Notes: generated by a model not told the origin, from the sequence alone. A stretch of DNA of 64,000 nucleotides from Kondoa malvinella (GCA_039545315.1 BCIM01000005.1:932609-996608), one strand, 5' to 3'; counted from the stretch's first letter, positions 33,756-45,149 are shown. Program-made: numbers and translations.

Positions 33756-35065
33756 TCAAATACGACGACGCGTCGGCAGACGCTCGTCCTCCTCGTCTTC
33801 ATCCTCTTGTGCGCGTGCACGCTTCTTTGGTTTGGCAGCAGAAGGCTTTCGGTTGCGGTTGGCAGTCTTGGGACGAATTCTGCCTAGAGTGTTTGGCTTG
33901 CCGCGAACAAAGTCAGGGTGCACTGATTGACAAAGTCAGAAGTGAATACAAAGTGACGAGAGAAAACTCACTGAAACCGGAAGGAGGTACTGAGCTTGGC
34001 TCGTATTGTTGTTGGAGGACAGCAGGAGCAGAGTTGAGACCAGCATCATCGGGTGTCACGGGGGGAGTGACATCCTCGAGCATTTCCAAATGCGAGATGC
34101 GTTGGAAACCGTCTGCAAAGCTGTTAGATCGCGGCTTCTAGCAAGCATACATGAGCTTACAAAGATTCAGCTGCCTGACGAAAGAAGCAACATTCGAGTG
34201 CTTGAACAAGCGACTGAGGACCTCGTTGGCGAATTCGGCAGTGGGGAAGAAGATGAAAGTCTCTCCCGAGTCTGTCCATCTGATGTGTTTGGAGTACTCT
34301 GTGCGGTCCTGACGACGCAACTAATTAGCATGTTTCAGCCCTCGAAATCAATGTTACGTACTAGCAAGAACCATAGCTTTGCCACAAAGTCGGTGCAGCG
34401 CAAGTTGGCATCAGCCTCGATACCTGCCGGAGCTAGCTGAAGGGAAGTAGGAAGCTGAACTGGAGCTTGTTGCTGAATCGGAGCTTTACGTGCTGACATC
34501 TTGGGCGGACTCTTGGGCGGCGAGCTTAGATAGGAATGAGAGGGCGAAGGGGAGAAAGTGCGCAAGTCTTCTTCTGGAGAAGGAGTACGCCAACCAGATT
34601 GCTCTCCTTCAGGAGGAGCCGAATGTGATCTGAAAGAATCGAAGTCAGCCCGAGACCTCTTGTGGTTTAAACAAGTGCAAGACGTACGTGAATGTAGAGG
34701 GTAACAAACCGTAAGAGTGTTCTGGCGAGTTGTGCACCGAGTACGACTGTGGTTGCAAGAAAGAAGAGGGAATACTGAGAAGAAAAGCAGGTAAGGGTCC
34801 GTGCTACAATAAGTCCGTGCGCCACGACTCACCTAGCTTGGACCGGACTTTGCCTAAAATGGTGACCGTAATTGTCGTATGGCGAGTAGCTGTAGTTGTG
34901 ATAGGCAGAAGGCGACTGTGCCGTCAGAGGAGGGAGAGAGTAGAGCAAGTGCGACGATTGTCGAGGAATCGAAGCGTGTGCGGGCTGAGGACTAGCAGAG
35001 TAGGCCTGTGCGTGAGCACTGCGGGGCGATGATTGAAGGTGGTCGGAGGCGACAAGATCAGACAT
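33756..35065 (-). CDS. Short HSF-type DNA-binding transcription factor
   Basis: A nuclear factor with a heat-shock-factor winged-helix domain. The N-terminal part (from ATG at 35065, MSDLVASDHLQSSPRSAHAQ) is Ser/Pro/Tyr-rich and disordered. Domain pieces in order: FVAKLWFLL, HIRWTDSGETFIFFP, EFANEVLSRLFKHSNVASFV, RQLNLYGFQRI (Y split by an intron), then HPDFVRGKPNTLGRI. Between GFQRI and HPDFVRG there are about 45 residues, longer than the wing of most HSFs. Only about 40 residues follow the domain, rich in Lys/Arg and then Asp/Glu, ending RRRI at TGA 33756-33758. No heptad-repeat (HR-A/B) trimerisation region is visible after the domain, so it is not a typical Hsf1. It converges with the MFS gene, 283 bases away. 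Target genes are unknown. Confidence 0.82.
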
Positions 35066-35446
35066 GTTAGTGGATAATTGCGAGGGAAATGAAAAACGAG
35101 GCAGCTGTTGCGGGAAAGAAAGCGTGAGGCTGACACTGAATTGGAGTAAGAGCAAGAAAATAACAAAAACAAGATGAAGCCCTCCGGCAAGCAAACAGCA
35201 GAGTGCGTAGGAACAACATCTGACTCTCACAGAGAACGCGACAGAAGGTCCGTTCTGGATGGATAACTCGAAGAATGAAAGACCGGAATCCGACTGAATT
35301 TTTACGAAGAGAGAATTGCAGCTCTCTCCCTCTTGTGTCCGACGCCAGAGACACTGTCTGATAGCAGAGCGTTGCGGCAGACAGGAGGGACGTGCTGCTC
35401 CAGTGATGCTGCCTGTTTGGAACCTGATGCAAATGATTCCATTAAT

Positions 35447-38400
35447 TTAGTGGTGTATGGTGAAACTGATGATGGTAGCGACAAAGCAGAGTCCAGCAAT
35501 CACGTAAAACGGCAGATGAAAGTCTGTAGAGCAAATACCAAACAAGGTTAGACAGCCAAGGACAGCCACATGGCTGCGGCAACGTCACTTACCGAAAGGG
35601 TAGGGTCTTGGCTCAGCGATAGAGGCTCCCCATAGGGCTCCACCCAACATGGGCCCCAAGAATCTCGCGCAAGAGGCTGCAGCTTGCTGTGACACAATAT
35701 TTCAATCAGTCTCACTACACTCAGCAAGGATCGAAATACTGACAGCCAGACCATTCGCTAGCGGTACAAGATGCGAAGGCGTCATAGCATTGGTGAGAAC
35801 CATGATGGCAGTATACTAGGGTCTGCATGAGTACAAATTAGCAGGATGTAGGTGAACGACTTACAGCGCAACAATTGCCCAAAAACCTGAAAGCGGACAA
35901 GAAGATCATGCCGAGCATGACCAGCACATCGTTCTCATCTTTCAGAAGATTCCGCAGCTCAGGGAAGAAGAGGTAGACGGGAATGTAGAAGCTGTTCGAT
36001 GGAATCAGCTTGAAGTTTCCGAGCATAGCCCGCCGAACATACCAGAGCCCTAATCTGAGCATAGTCAGATGCGAAAGCTTGCCTCTTGGAGGTCCAACAT
36101 TGGGGTAGAACTTGAACTGGAACAGCCTAAAGTCTATGTAAGGGCAAGTATCCAAGTTGGAGAATGGAAGCTTACATCTGAAAGATGACCATTACAGCAA
36201 CCAGTTCCGCGCTGCCGACAAGTCAGAGACAGACATCCGACCGAGCGGAAGCCTTACTAGTGAGTAGCATTCAAGCCCAAACCAAACGAAGGCACAGGAG
36301 TAACCAAGAAAGTCCTGTACTGACAATCAGTCATAATGTTGCTGGGCTTAGGCGGTTACGCACATGAAGATCTGGTCGCAAGCAGTACCATGCATAGCTA
36401 GACAAAAGTACTGGAAGATCAAGCCAATTGGCAGATCTTTCATGAGCGAGACTGGACGATCCGGAACGACAGGCGGGAAAGGTTCTGTAGGTGTTGCAGA
36501 AGCACTCCGTTGCGCTTTGTTTTCTGGGATAGGCGCGAGGGAGAGACCGCTCGGCTGAGGTGTAGCTTGAGGTGCTGGAGAAGGTGGATGTTCGCGTGAA
36601 GGCGACATTGCAGTCAAAGGTTCGCTCAAACCAGTATGCGCAAAGATAGCTGGCATTCGGTTGGAGACGTTGCTAACTCTTCTTGCTGTAAGAGCGCTCA
36701 TTCTGCGACCAGGGAGAGCAAGACCAGAAACAGCTGATTCTCGACGCCGAGCAAAGTTTTCGGGCGTGCCAGAAGCCATGCTGCTCCGCGCTGTTCTACG
36801 AGCAGGAGTCATCTGAGGTGAAGCAGTATTCGAGATAGCGGCCGACTGTCGTGCTGCAGTCCCGCGCAGATCTTCCATCGAAGGTGGTGCTGAGCCATCG
36901 TAGCCAAACGCATCCTCTTCTTCATCCACCTCGTCCAAAGTGTTATCCAGCTCATCATCATCAAAGACACTTGCGTCGTAATCCATCTGAGAATACTCCT
37001 CATCTTCATTTCTCCCTGCTGTAGCAGCCGCGACCCAAAGATCTGAAATGTTGAAGACGGTGCCTTCATTGGCGAGCAAAAGTCGCTGAGCTAGACCAAA
37101 GCCTTCGCCATCGCCAACAAAGGATGGTCGACCCGCATAAGAGCCTATTGGCGCCACGGTCGCATTCGTACCACGCCTGCGAGTGAGACCTCTGTTATCA
37201 TAGCCATACGAAGTGCCATAATTGGTAGCATGACTTTGACGTCGACTCTTGATAGGCATGCTTTCTTGCGCGTTGCTGCTTCCCTCTGGCAGATCGGAGC
37301 GTTGTACGTTATCGTCTGGTCTGGTGTAGCGTCCAGGATTGCCAAAGACGCTTGACGCCTTCTTGACGAGCTTGTTTGGCAGAGTGAAGGAGCCATGACG
37401 TTCCGTATCTTTCTCGGTAGGGAGTTGGATGCCTCCAGTTCTTGGTCCGGCATCGCGATCGAGGAAGAGGGTAAGGATGCTGCCCACGAGTGTAATCATG
37501 CTGGAAACGATGCAGGGTAAAAGGTATTGATATTCGGCAAAGAGATGATCAGAGCCAAAGAGAACGGGGTATTTAGTGGTAGGGTATACAAGGAGACCGC
37601 CAATGCTGGTTGATTGCTTGTCAGCCAAGCTATCGATGACCAATGGGAAAGCCTACATCGGACCAACAACACCGCCTAGATGAAGCAATCAGCACAGATC
37701 ACTCAAGGCAAATGAAGACGCACCCAGACCCCAAGAAATGCTCATGAAAGAATAGGCTTTCGCCTCGTTTGTAGAATCGGTAATGTCCCTTACAGCTCCT
37801 CTCGCAACACCGACTGAACCGTTGAACAGCCCTTGAGCCAATCGAGCGCACATCATAGTCCCAAGATTTTTGCTGGTACCAAAGAGCGTAAGAGCGACAG
37901 AGTTGCCAACAAGACTCGAGAACAGAACCACTCTTCTGCCATGCTTGTCGGCGATCGAAGTCCATAAAAGCGACGTTGCAAATTGAGCAAAGAAAAAGGA
38001 GGATGCGACGATGCCAGACCAGAAAGCGACCTTTGCCTCTTTTCCAGCATCTGCTTCGTTCGGATCTTGAGTGAAGAAATCTTCCAGCATGAAATAAAGG
38101 AACGAAGCTGGCGTAGAGGCGGAAAGGAATTCCGCAAACATGCAAAGGCAGAGCACGACTACGCTCAGGAAAGGCAGCGGCGTAGCATAGACCGAAGGTT
38201 TATAATCTGGTATCAGTGTCGGAATGTCTTGCTCGCCGTAGTCGACGATAGATCCAGTGTCTTCTGCTCTCGAGACAGGTCTTGTACCCTTGCTGTAGCC
38301 GCTAGTCATGCTACCATGGCGCATAGGTCGCGGACGAGCACTGCCTTCATCAGAATCGTTGATCGTTAATGATATTTTGCCAGGACCATCGGTGACAGAA

Positions 38401-38570
38401 TTGGATCGCTTCAAGCCGCTTGAACAGACACGCGGGTTAGCTTGTTGGCCAGCCTGCTGCCAGAGCCATGCGACTGACCTAAAGAAGCCAGACACGGAAC
38501 GCGACGACTGAGATTGTTGACGCTTCTTGAAGCTGCTGGGCGTAGGCGACGTGCCAGGCGAGTCCTGCAT
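35447..38570 (-). CDS. MFS transporter with long acidic central loop (YCR023C-like)
   Basis: A major facilitator protein with 12 predicted membrane segments. The N-terminus from 38570 is a Ser-rich cytosolic tail. Membrane segments begin at LPFLSVVVLCLCMFAEFLSA, with the antiporter-type signature SIADKHGRRVVLFSSLVGN in part and RLAQGLFNGSVGVARGAVRD. The middle exon (37643-36348) codes a cytosolic loop of several hundred residues containing DDDELDNTLDEVDEEEDAFG and many Ser/Arg patches. The C-terminal half shows YTAIMVLTNAM, ARFLGPMLGGALWG and a last segment FYVIAGLCFVATIISFTIHH before TAA at 35447-35449. Proteins of this build resemble yeast YCR023C and plant ZIF1-like transporters, often vacuolar. 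The substrate is unknown. Phosphorylation of the loop is plausible but not shown. Confidence 0.85.
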
Positions 38571-38692
38571 CTTACTCCCGCTGTTATCGAGAAAGGTTCA
38601 TCCAAAAGACAAGTGGCTGTTTGAACAAGAGTCGAGTTCTCAAAATTGCAACTTCGATCAAAAGTCGCGCCAAGCTAATGCCTTGAAGCGAT

Positions 38693-38742
38693 GCAATAGC
38701 CATGTATATACTATACAGCAATAGCCATGTATATACTATACA
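38693..38742. repeat. Perfect 25-bp tandem duplication
   Basis: Two adjacent identical 25-base units beginning GCAATAGCCATGTATATA sit between the 5' end of the MFS gene (38570) and the 3' end of the auxin-efflux-carrier gene (38825). This may be a recent slippage event or a duplicated promoter element. It is AT-rich compared with its surroundings. Confidence 0.9.
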
Positions 38743-38822
38743 GCATTATCCCAATACCCTCAACGTCGTCTTAACCCAATAAAAGCTTGCGTGGACGGTG
38801 GCCGAAACCTTATTCTTGAACA

Positions 38823-41155
38823 TCATTCGTGCTTGTGGCCGTCCGATTTGTCTATCAACAAGCCGAGAAGACAGAGCAGGACGGTACTACAGTACATCAG
38901 CTTCGAACTACAAGCGAAAGACGGACTCACGTCGGGGGCGTAAAGATCGCATAAGCCCAAAGCATAGTCTTGGATATGAGACCTGTGTACAGATAGATCA
39001 GACCGTGTACTCGATACGCGATCAAGGACCTACGCTCAAAGGCATCACCGGATGCAGCATCGGTAATCTAAGGAAAATCGGTCTCTAAAATTTGCTAAAC
39101 TGTTCAAAGAGTAGTAATCACCTGTGCGAGCGTCTAAAGTAGTCACAAGCGTAGCTATGAGCGAACCAAAGAGGCTACTGAAGATACTGCAGACTTACCA
39201 ATGCAGGCGGGCTTCCAATTGCCAGACAAGCCGCTGCGTTGAAAAATCAGCACCTCCATCCCAAAGCTACAGCGAGAAACTAGACGTACTGACAACGAAT
39301 ACCGGATCGTCGTTTACGCCGGTCTGACCCAACGAGTACCACCACAAGAGCGGCAGCAGTAAAGCAGGCGCAATGAACATCCTAGCCAGAATAGCGACTA
39401 TGACAGTCTTGGTCTCTCCAGGCCGAGCAGGCTTGATAGACTTGCGCAGAGAAGTCCTCTTGGTTATCTTCGGTCGACCGTTGACCGTCTGCACGCCCGA
39501 TCCTTGTTCTGGCTCCTTCTTCTTCTTGATTGCCGAGTCGTCCTCTTCGTGCATAAACCCGCCGAGGACAACTAGAGTGAGAGGAATAGAGCAGTTACCG
39601 GCACTTGTCAAAGCGCCTCTGAGTGGTTGTAGCTGATCGAGGAACCTTTGCAAAGGAGGTATGCAGCAGACGATCAAGCTGAGTACGGCGGCATATCTAT
39701 TATGCGACGAAAAGACCGTTTAGCTGCCCGATCTGGACAGAGCTTGAAGCAGACTCACAAAGGAACAGTCATGAAGCCCTTGATAGCAATAACCACCTTT
39801 TTGACCGGTCTCCAAATCCACCGAATCAAGAATTTTCTCGTCTTTCTCATCCTCGACTGGAACTTGCTTCTAGCCGGTTTGACGCCCATTCGACTACCTG
39901 AACCTCTTTCACCACCCCATTCGCTATCTTCCGCTTCCGAATGGTTAGCAGTAGCATTATACTCTTCATCTTCCGAATCGGAAACGCTCGATCCTCTTGA
40001 ACTAGTAGCAGGTGTGCGCCAAGTAGGTGTATTAGGGAAAGAACGAAACACATGATCTTGCGTATTGGATTTTGCTTTCTTTCTTTGATGAGCTTCTGTA
40101 GAACCGGGATTGGTGTGTTCTTCCTCTTGCGGTTCACCATCTGGGAAATGAGCTGATTTCCGATTTTTAGGACTCCCTTCTAACAAAAGTGGTTCTTCTT
40201 CTGGTTCAGCGACAGGTGAAGTGACGGTACCATTGATTGGTTTAGGACCGTTCTCGCCGTCGAGAATAGGTTCTGGGTCATCGGCTACGGAAAGAAGCTT
40301 GACGCCTACTGACCATCGTAGTATGATGCCCAAGGTAGAAAAGAGGACTAGGTATGATAGAGCTCGACCAAGCATCTCGTCTTGTGTGTCGTCTGGACCC
40401 CATTTCAGGTCGGCGACGCTGACAATCAGCGATTGCATTAATGCGACCGGTACTGTATATTGATTCCGTGAATACCAAATGCTGAACAAAAGTACTCCCA
40501 CGCACGAGAGTTTGAGTTGGGAAAGCCAGCACATGCAATCTACCGCAGTTCAGACGTGAGCATATATTGATACGAGCTCTTCAGACTCACAGCAAATGCA
40601 GCTTGGCTCTTGCGAAGACGAAAGATCTTGCCCAACCCCCAGGCAACACCCATAGACACTGCCGTGACTATCGCAAATCCAACAGGAATGACGACTAGGT
40701 CTTTGAGCTTCTCCTAAGGCAGTCGCGAGCGTAGAAGTAAGCAACGCGAATTTGCTACTGTAATGGGCCGTTGACCTACAGGCGTAAGAGAGAAGGCAAC
40801 CTTGCTGAATAGCAAAGCTGGAGTGAAAAGGCTGACATTGAGCCTGTTGATTGACTTGCGGACGTTGCTGCTAAGGATGCCTTTTGTAGCGAGGTAGTAT
40901 CCAACGAGCTGTGAACCATAGCCAGCGCATAAACTCAGGATGAAGCAGACGTAGACGCCAGTCTTACAGAGACCAGAAAGACCTGACAGAGAGCAGCATC
41001 AGTTTGCCAAAATATGCAGTCATGCGTTGTTGATGTCACGAACCTCGACAATACTTTGCGCTACCGTTATCAGTAGTGTGACCTGATATAGCGCATTACT
41101 ACTGCAGGTCACTTGCACAGCGTTCTAGACAGCTCACAATAGGCGAATCCATCAT
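38823..41155 (-). CDS. Auxin efflux carrier (AEC) family membrane transporter
   Basis: A PIN/AEC-type (PF03547-like) membrane protein as found in fungi, probably in the ER or vacuole. The N-terminal half has GYYLATKGILSSNVRKSINR, LNVSLFTPALLFSKVAFSL and VIPVGFAIVTAVSMGVAWG. A long hydrophilic central loop (exon 40534-39755) contains acidic and Ser-rich stretches. The C-terminal half has GNCSIPLTLVVLGGF, FIAPALLLPLLWWY, ACLAIGSPPAL, then TLAQ|ITDAASGDA and LLCLLGLLIDKSDGHKHE, ending at TGA 38823-38825. The four residues TLAQ come from a 12-nt microexon (39122-39133) between introns 39068-39121 and 39134-39198, all in phase 0. The true first exon is uncertain: 41155 is the best ATG seen, but the join to the next exon is not resolved. 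Transport of auxin is not implied in fungi. Confidence 0.85.
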
Positions 41156-41167
41156 ATTGGACCGTCA

Positions 41168-41345
41168 GACACGTTCGACTTCTTATCACAAAACAGTCAA
41201 GAAACGATAAGCTGCAGAAAAGGGGTATCCAGCACAACTCTGATATCTGCGCAGACTCGATGAGAGTGAAAAGCAGTGTGCTTTGCACCTCGTTGCTCGT
41301 TAGTGGAGAAATGTCTCGACGTGACGTTGATTTGTCCAAGGATTC
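41168..41345. repeat. Diverged direct repeat, copy A
   Basis: It shares with 42018-42220 a series of collinear blocks on the same strand: CGACTTCTTATCA, AGAAAAGGGGTATC, CTCTG-TATCTGCGC, and the block around GTTGATTTGTCCAAG. In copy A the frame that is open in copy B is interrupted. It lies immediately upstream of the AEC gene. Confidence 0.65.
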
Positions 41346-41816
41346 TATTTCCGCCGTACTGGCAAGGGCAGGAGCTTGATTATCACTCTTGGCAGGCTGC
41401 CTTCCTTTCCCCTTTCATTTGTTCCTGTCCCTCCCACCACTTCTCGAGAGTTTGGCATATGTCTTTGCAGACTTGTTGTGCTCCTTCGCGTGTGATACCT
41501 AAAACGACTGTTATACCTAGCACGGGCTGCGTACCTTCTCTTCTTTGACTGCAAAATCGTGGATGAGTCAAAACGAGTGCAAAAATCAGAACCATGTCCT
41601 TCAGAAGTCCAATTTGTGGACATTTCAAGTCTTCCGATTGAACTCATCTCTTTGGTCGCGAATGCTGAAGACATGGATAACAAGAGGGATGTGAGGAAAT
41701 GCGACAAATTCAGATCTGGGAGGCGTGGCAGATTTATACCGGTAGAGTAGAAATACAAGAGGTAGAATTGTACAATTGCATGCAGGTTGAAATAAGACTA
41801 GGAAAAGATTCGATCG

Positions 41817-42230
41817 ATGCCTGCATTCAATATCCTGCTGTATACCGGAGCTCAGCAATGTAGGAGACGATCATTGAACACTCACCTGTTCAAGCGGTAT
41901 CGCTGTCAGACAACCGGTTGGCGGTCCTTCGTTTGTACATCCCGGAGGTATGCTGTGTTATGGTCATGGTTTGCAGGCTATTCACTTGAGACCGATACTG
42001 CTCCGTTCACAGGCGATTTGGGCGACTTCTTATCAAGACACCGCGAATTGACAGATTGCAGAAAGAAAAGGGGTATCAAGCAGTCTCTGGTATCTGCGCC
42101 TCCTCGTGGTGAGCGGGGAACGCTGTGTGCCTCATTACTCGCAGCTGACAACAAGTTGCAAGTCGAAGTTGATGTCCAAGATACAATAAGTCTGTTTTCC
42201 ACCGTGTTTGATAAGGGCACTCTCTCTTAG
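41817..42230 (+). CDS. Hypothetical protein (overlaps repeat copy B)
   Basis: An open frame of 137 codons with no recognised family. The part GDLGDFLSRHRELTDC and the stretch after it correspond to diverged repeat copy B, and a broken version of the same reading frame occurs in copy A 850 bases upstream. A duplicated, partly preserved reading frame argues mildly for a real or formerly real gene, but there is no start context or splice evidence to settle it. It is followed closely by PIG-P on the same strand. Confidence 0.3.
   Translation: MPAFNILLYTGAQQCRRRSLNTHLFKRYRCQTTGWRSFVCTSRRYAVLWSWFAGYSLETDTAPFTGDLGDFLSRHRELTDCRKKRGIKQSLVSAPPRGERGTLCASLLAADNKLQVEVDVQDTISLFSTVFDKGTLS
42018..42220. repeat. 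Diverged direct repeat, copy B
   Basis: This is the counterpart of 41168-41345, about 850 bases downstream in the same orientation. It retains an open frame, while copy A does not. Confidence 0.65.
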
Positions 42231-42397
42231 GCCCGCTACCGTGTTCCCTCTTGTTTGTTCCCGCCTCTGTCTTATACCGTGGACGAGTCTGACTGCCAGC
42301 AAGACTCCGGTGCTGGGTTTAAGAGACTTCTACAAGTACGCCTGCTCGGTTGCTAGCCGATACTATCTTCTCCTTCCTGTGATCGTTGTATTCCGTC

Positions 42398-43016
42398 ATG
42401 GCGCCTAGAAAGCGGAAGTGAGTCTTTGTCGAACACCACAGTCGACCAGACTAATGGTCAAATAGAGCGTCAAGATCAGATAAAGAACCAGCTCAAGCAA
42501 TACCCAATGACGGAACCTCATCATCTTCAGCCTCAGCTTCACATTCATTCCCACCTTCACCAACTTCCAGCTCTCAATTCTACGGTTTCGTAGTCTACCT
42601 AGGCTCCATAGTCATTTTCCTCCTTTACCTCATCTGGGCTTTCCTACCCGATCAATACCTAGTATCAGCGGGTATAGATTGGTATCCTAATCGGTCAGCC
42701 CCTCACTCTTACCACCCGAAACATGTGATAATTAGTTCGCAGTGAATGGGCTCTACTCGCACCCGCATGGATGACAATGCTCATCGTCTTCATCTACATC
42801 GCTTACGCCTCTTTAAATATCTACGATACGCCTCCTTTAGATTCACTAGCGCATATAGTGGATACTCAAGGACACATCTATCAATTCCAAGGGGAAGAAC
42901 ATCCTATCGTAAGGAATTCGGCACATAGACTGCAAGAGGGTGGTGTGCCTGCATTGTATGATATGCCCGTTGGGTTGGTCAATGCTGTTCTATATCGAGA
43001 AGAAGGGAATCTGTGA
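42398..43016 (+). CDS. GPI19: PIG-P / GPI19, subunit of GPI-GlcNAc transferase
   Basis: A small ER membrane subunit of the complex that adds GlcNAc to phosphatidylinositol, the first step of GPI-anchor synthesis. Exon 1 encodes MAPRKRK. The next exon has a Ser-rich linker and then FYGFVVYLGSIVIFLLYLIW, FLPDQYLVSAGIDWYPNR. After an intron at about 42695-42742 the frame resumes EWALLAPAWMTMLIVFIYIAY and ends near PALYDMPVGLVNAVLYREEGNL at TGA. The two membrane segments, the central WYPNREW and the closing DMPxxxVN block are the family's hallmarks. Length is normal. This gene links to the window's probable GPI-anchored PEBP protein only in a general way. Confidence 0.93.
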
Positions 43017-43148
43017 GGTTTTATCAAGATGGTATGTAGTGTTGCTCGAACGAGCCTCCAAGGCTGAAGTAGACTTCTCTCATCAGCAGTCAAGATCATG
43101 CCACACAAGATCCTCTGAAAACTTGGACTCAATGCGGACCAGCTCGCA

Positions 43149-43466
43149 ATGGCGAGCTATCGAGGAGCGAGTGGTTCGCCGCCGAGCGAGACCAATGAGA
43201 CTGAAGCACGTCCTAAAGATACCACAATTCATAAAGACAGCAGCTCGGCACTACGCTCATCAACTTCACCTGCGCAAAAGCGATTGACCAAGTCTGTCCG
43301 GAAAGAGGGAGCCCCTTTAGCGCTATCAAGACGGAACAGGACGAACATTCACGCGGCGTCTGCGCAACCTATCACATCTCGAGAAAGGAGGATGTTGCTG
43401 CTGCGCCGACAGTTTGCTGAATGGTTGATTGTGGCTTCAGGTAGAGAAGAGGTTGACTCCGAATGA
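43149..43466 (+). CDS. Hypothetical small basic protein
   Basis: A 105-codon open frame between PIG-P and the RAD51 paralog, rich in Ser, Arg and Lys, with the helical segment TSRERRMLLLRRQFAEWLIV near the end. I do not recognise it. A second open stretch on the same strand (43429-43611, NNLCLWVEPVDRIRVLRLAY) could be a further exon in another frame, but I could not find a join that keeps phase. It may be one small spliced gene covering about 43075-43600. Confidence 0.3.
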   Translation: MASYRGASGSPPSETNETEARPKDTTIHKDSSSALRSSTSPAQKRLTKSVRKEGAPLALSRRNRTNIHAASAQPITSRERRMLLLRRQFAEWLIVASGREEVDSE

Positions 43467-43603
43467 GACGAGGCATGCGGACGTAAGGACAAAGAGCTCT
43501 CGAGGCAATAATCTGTGTCTATGGGTCGAGCCCGTCGACCGTATCAGAGTATTGCGTCTCGCGTATAACGATGCCCATGAAACACCATTCGACGTCCAAA
43601 TGA

Positions 43604-44835
43604 ATGAATGACCTGTCCTTCCTGCTAGATGGCAGCAGCAATCCTCTCTCACAAGTCCAAACATTCACTGCCAGCCAAGCCTTACAATCCGCAAGAAGAG
43701 CTCCGCGTTTCCTGAGCGGTTGTCCAACACTAGATGAACTCTTCAAAAGCGCGTCGAGAGGCAGTGGTCTGCCTTCGAACTGTGTACTAGAGCTAGCTGG
43801 AACTCCAGGAAGCGGTAAAACGCGTACTGCGCTCAGCTATGGGGTACAAGCGAGATTGGCACAGCAACCTTGTGAAGCCCTCATCATAGGTCAGAGGTCC
43901 GCTGTGCATTGCGAATACTAGTCTAATCTGCTTGTAGATACGGAGGGAGCTTTTGAACCCCATTCGGTCAAGCAGGCAATAGCAGAGCACGCCTTGACTG
44001 AAGGTCGGTCTCTTTCTCAGGCTGCAATCACGCGAATTCACCTCGAATGCAGAGCAAGTCCAGCAAGCTTGCGGTGGCATACACATTATGCGGATTCAGC
44101 AGCATGACCAATTCATCGCTGCCATTCATGGCTTGTCTGCGTGAGTCGACTAACAGCTCGTATTGACTGTTCCATCTGATGCAAAACTCAGGTGGCTCGC
44201 AGATCACCCAGCAGTACGACTATATAGCTTCGTCTGGACGTATTGTCTGACGCTGTTGACCGACAGGTTCATCTAGTGGTAATTGACAGCCTATCGTCTC
44301 AACTTCGCATCGCCCGCTTTCCCAATCTCCTGTCGCCATACGGCAGCCCTACCACCTCCTCATCAGGCGACACGCCATCGCAAATGCGGACTCATTTGCT
44401 TGCAACCGTAAAGAAGACTTTAAGCTATCTGAAATCAGGGACAGCGCCTATTACTGTGCGTCTCATTCTGTCCAGATATGGTTCTCGCTGATTTCGGTGT
44501 AAGATCATCTGTACTACCCAGATGGCGACCAAATTCCAGTCAAGAGCCGAGTCGAGCCAGCAATCCGATGCTTTGCTCGAACCTCCGCTAGGTGAGTTGC
44601 GCATGCAGCCAGCTACATCTTTGCTGAGTAAAGTATAGCGCAAGCATGGTTACCTTCTGATAGCTTTCGGCTTATCCTGTATCAAAAGACGGCAGAAGAG
44701 CGGTAGGCCAAAGTCTGCTGTGGTAGCATTTCACTGACCCTGCACCATAGGGTAGCGTACCTGGCAGTCTCCCCGAACGACGAACAGCGTCAAACGGGCT
44801 TCCAGACCTACGTGAGGCTTCATTACATCTGCTAG
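43604..44835 (+). CDS. RAD51 paralog (RecA-fold recombination protein)
   Basis: A RecA/RAD51-family ATPase that would assist homologous recombination in the nucleus. The start at 43604 gives MNDLSFLLDG, then TLDELFKSASRGSGLPSNCV, the Walker A motif ELAGTPGSGKTRTAL, DTEGAFEP after an intron, and the Walker B-like stretch LVVIDSLSSQLR. The L2/DNA-loop region reads MATKFQSRAESSQQS, followed by QAWLPSDSFRLILYQKTAEER and, after an intron, VAYLAVSPNDEQRQTGF ... LHYIC at TAG 44833-44835. The order matches XRCC3/RAD51C/Rlp1-like paralogs rather than Rad51 itself, because the N-terminal HhH domain is missing and the protein is short. Joins around 44150-44230 and 44460-44520 are approximate. Confidence 0.8.
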
Positions 44836-45149
44836 GCTCCAGGCTCATCGGCGGGTACAGGCTGGAGGTATATGTTGAAAGCAGCGAGGATATGTAGCCG
44901 TGATCCTGTTGAAGTTCAATTTGGGCAATTGCTTGTTTGATAAATACATTCATTCGCCTTTGGCTAGCAATCTCGATGAAAGGGTATTTTACAATGAATC
45001 GATATTACTTTTGCGCGTCCATATGAAGTCCGTGATACCATGCTTGTTGCCCGCAATACGACCAGTCCAGGACATAGGGTATCGAAAGAAGTGTTGATAC
45101 AGATTGACTGAGATGAGATGAGATGCCGAAATACAAATTTGGTAGAGCG
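44836..45149. other. Convergent 3' intergenic region
   Basis: About 310 bases lie between the stops of the RAD51 paralog and the Sch9-like kinase. I see nothing coding in it. Confidence 0.5.

Noticed and set aside
41817..42230. Biotin-protein-ligase N-terminal domain, suggested by the opening FNILLYTGA
   Set aside because: The PGGRDLPY and GICAGAY blocks that define that domain are absent downstream.
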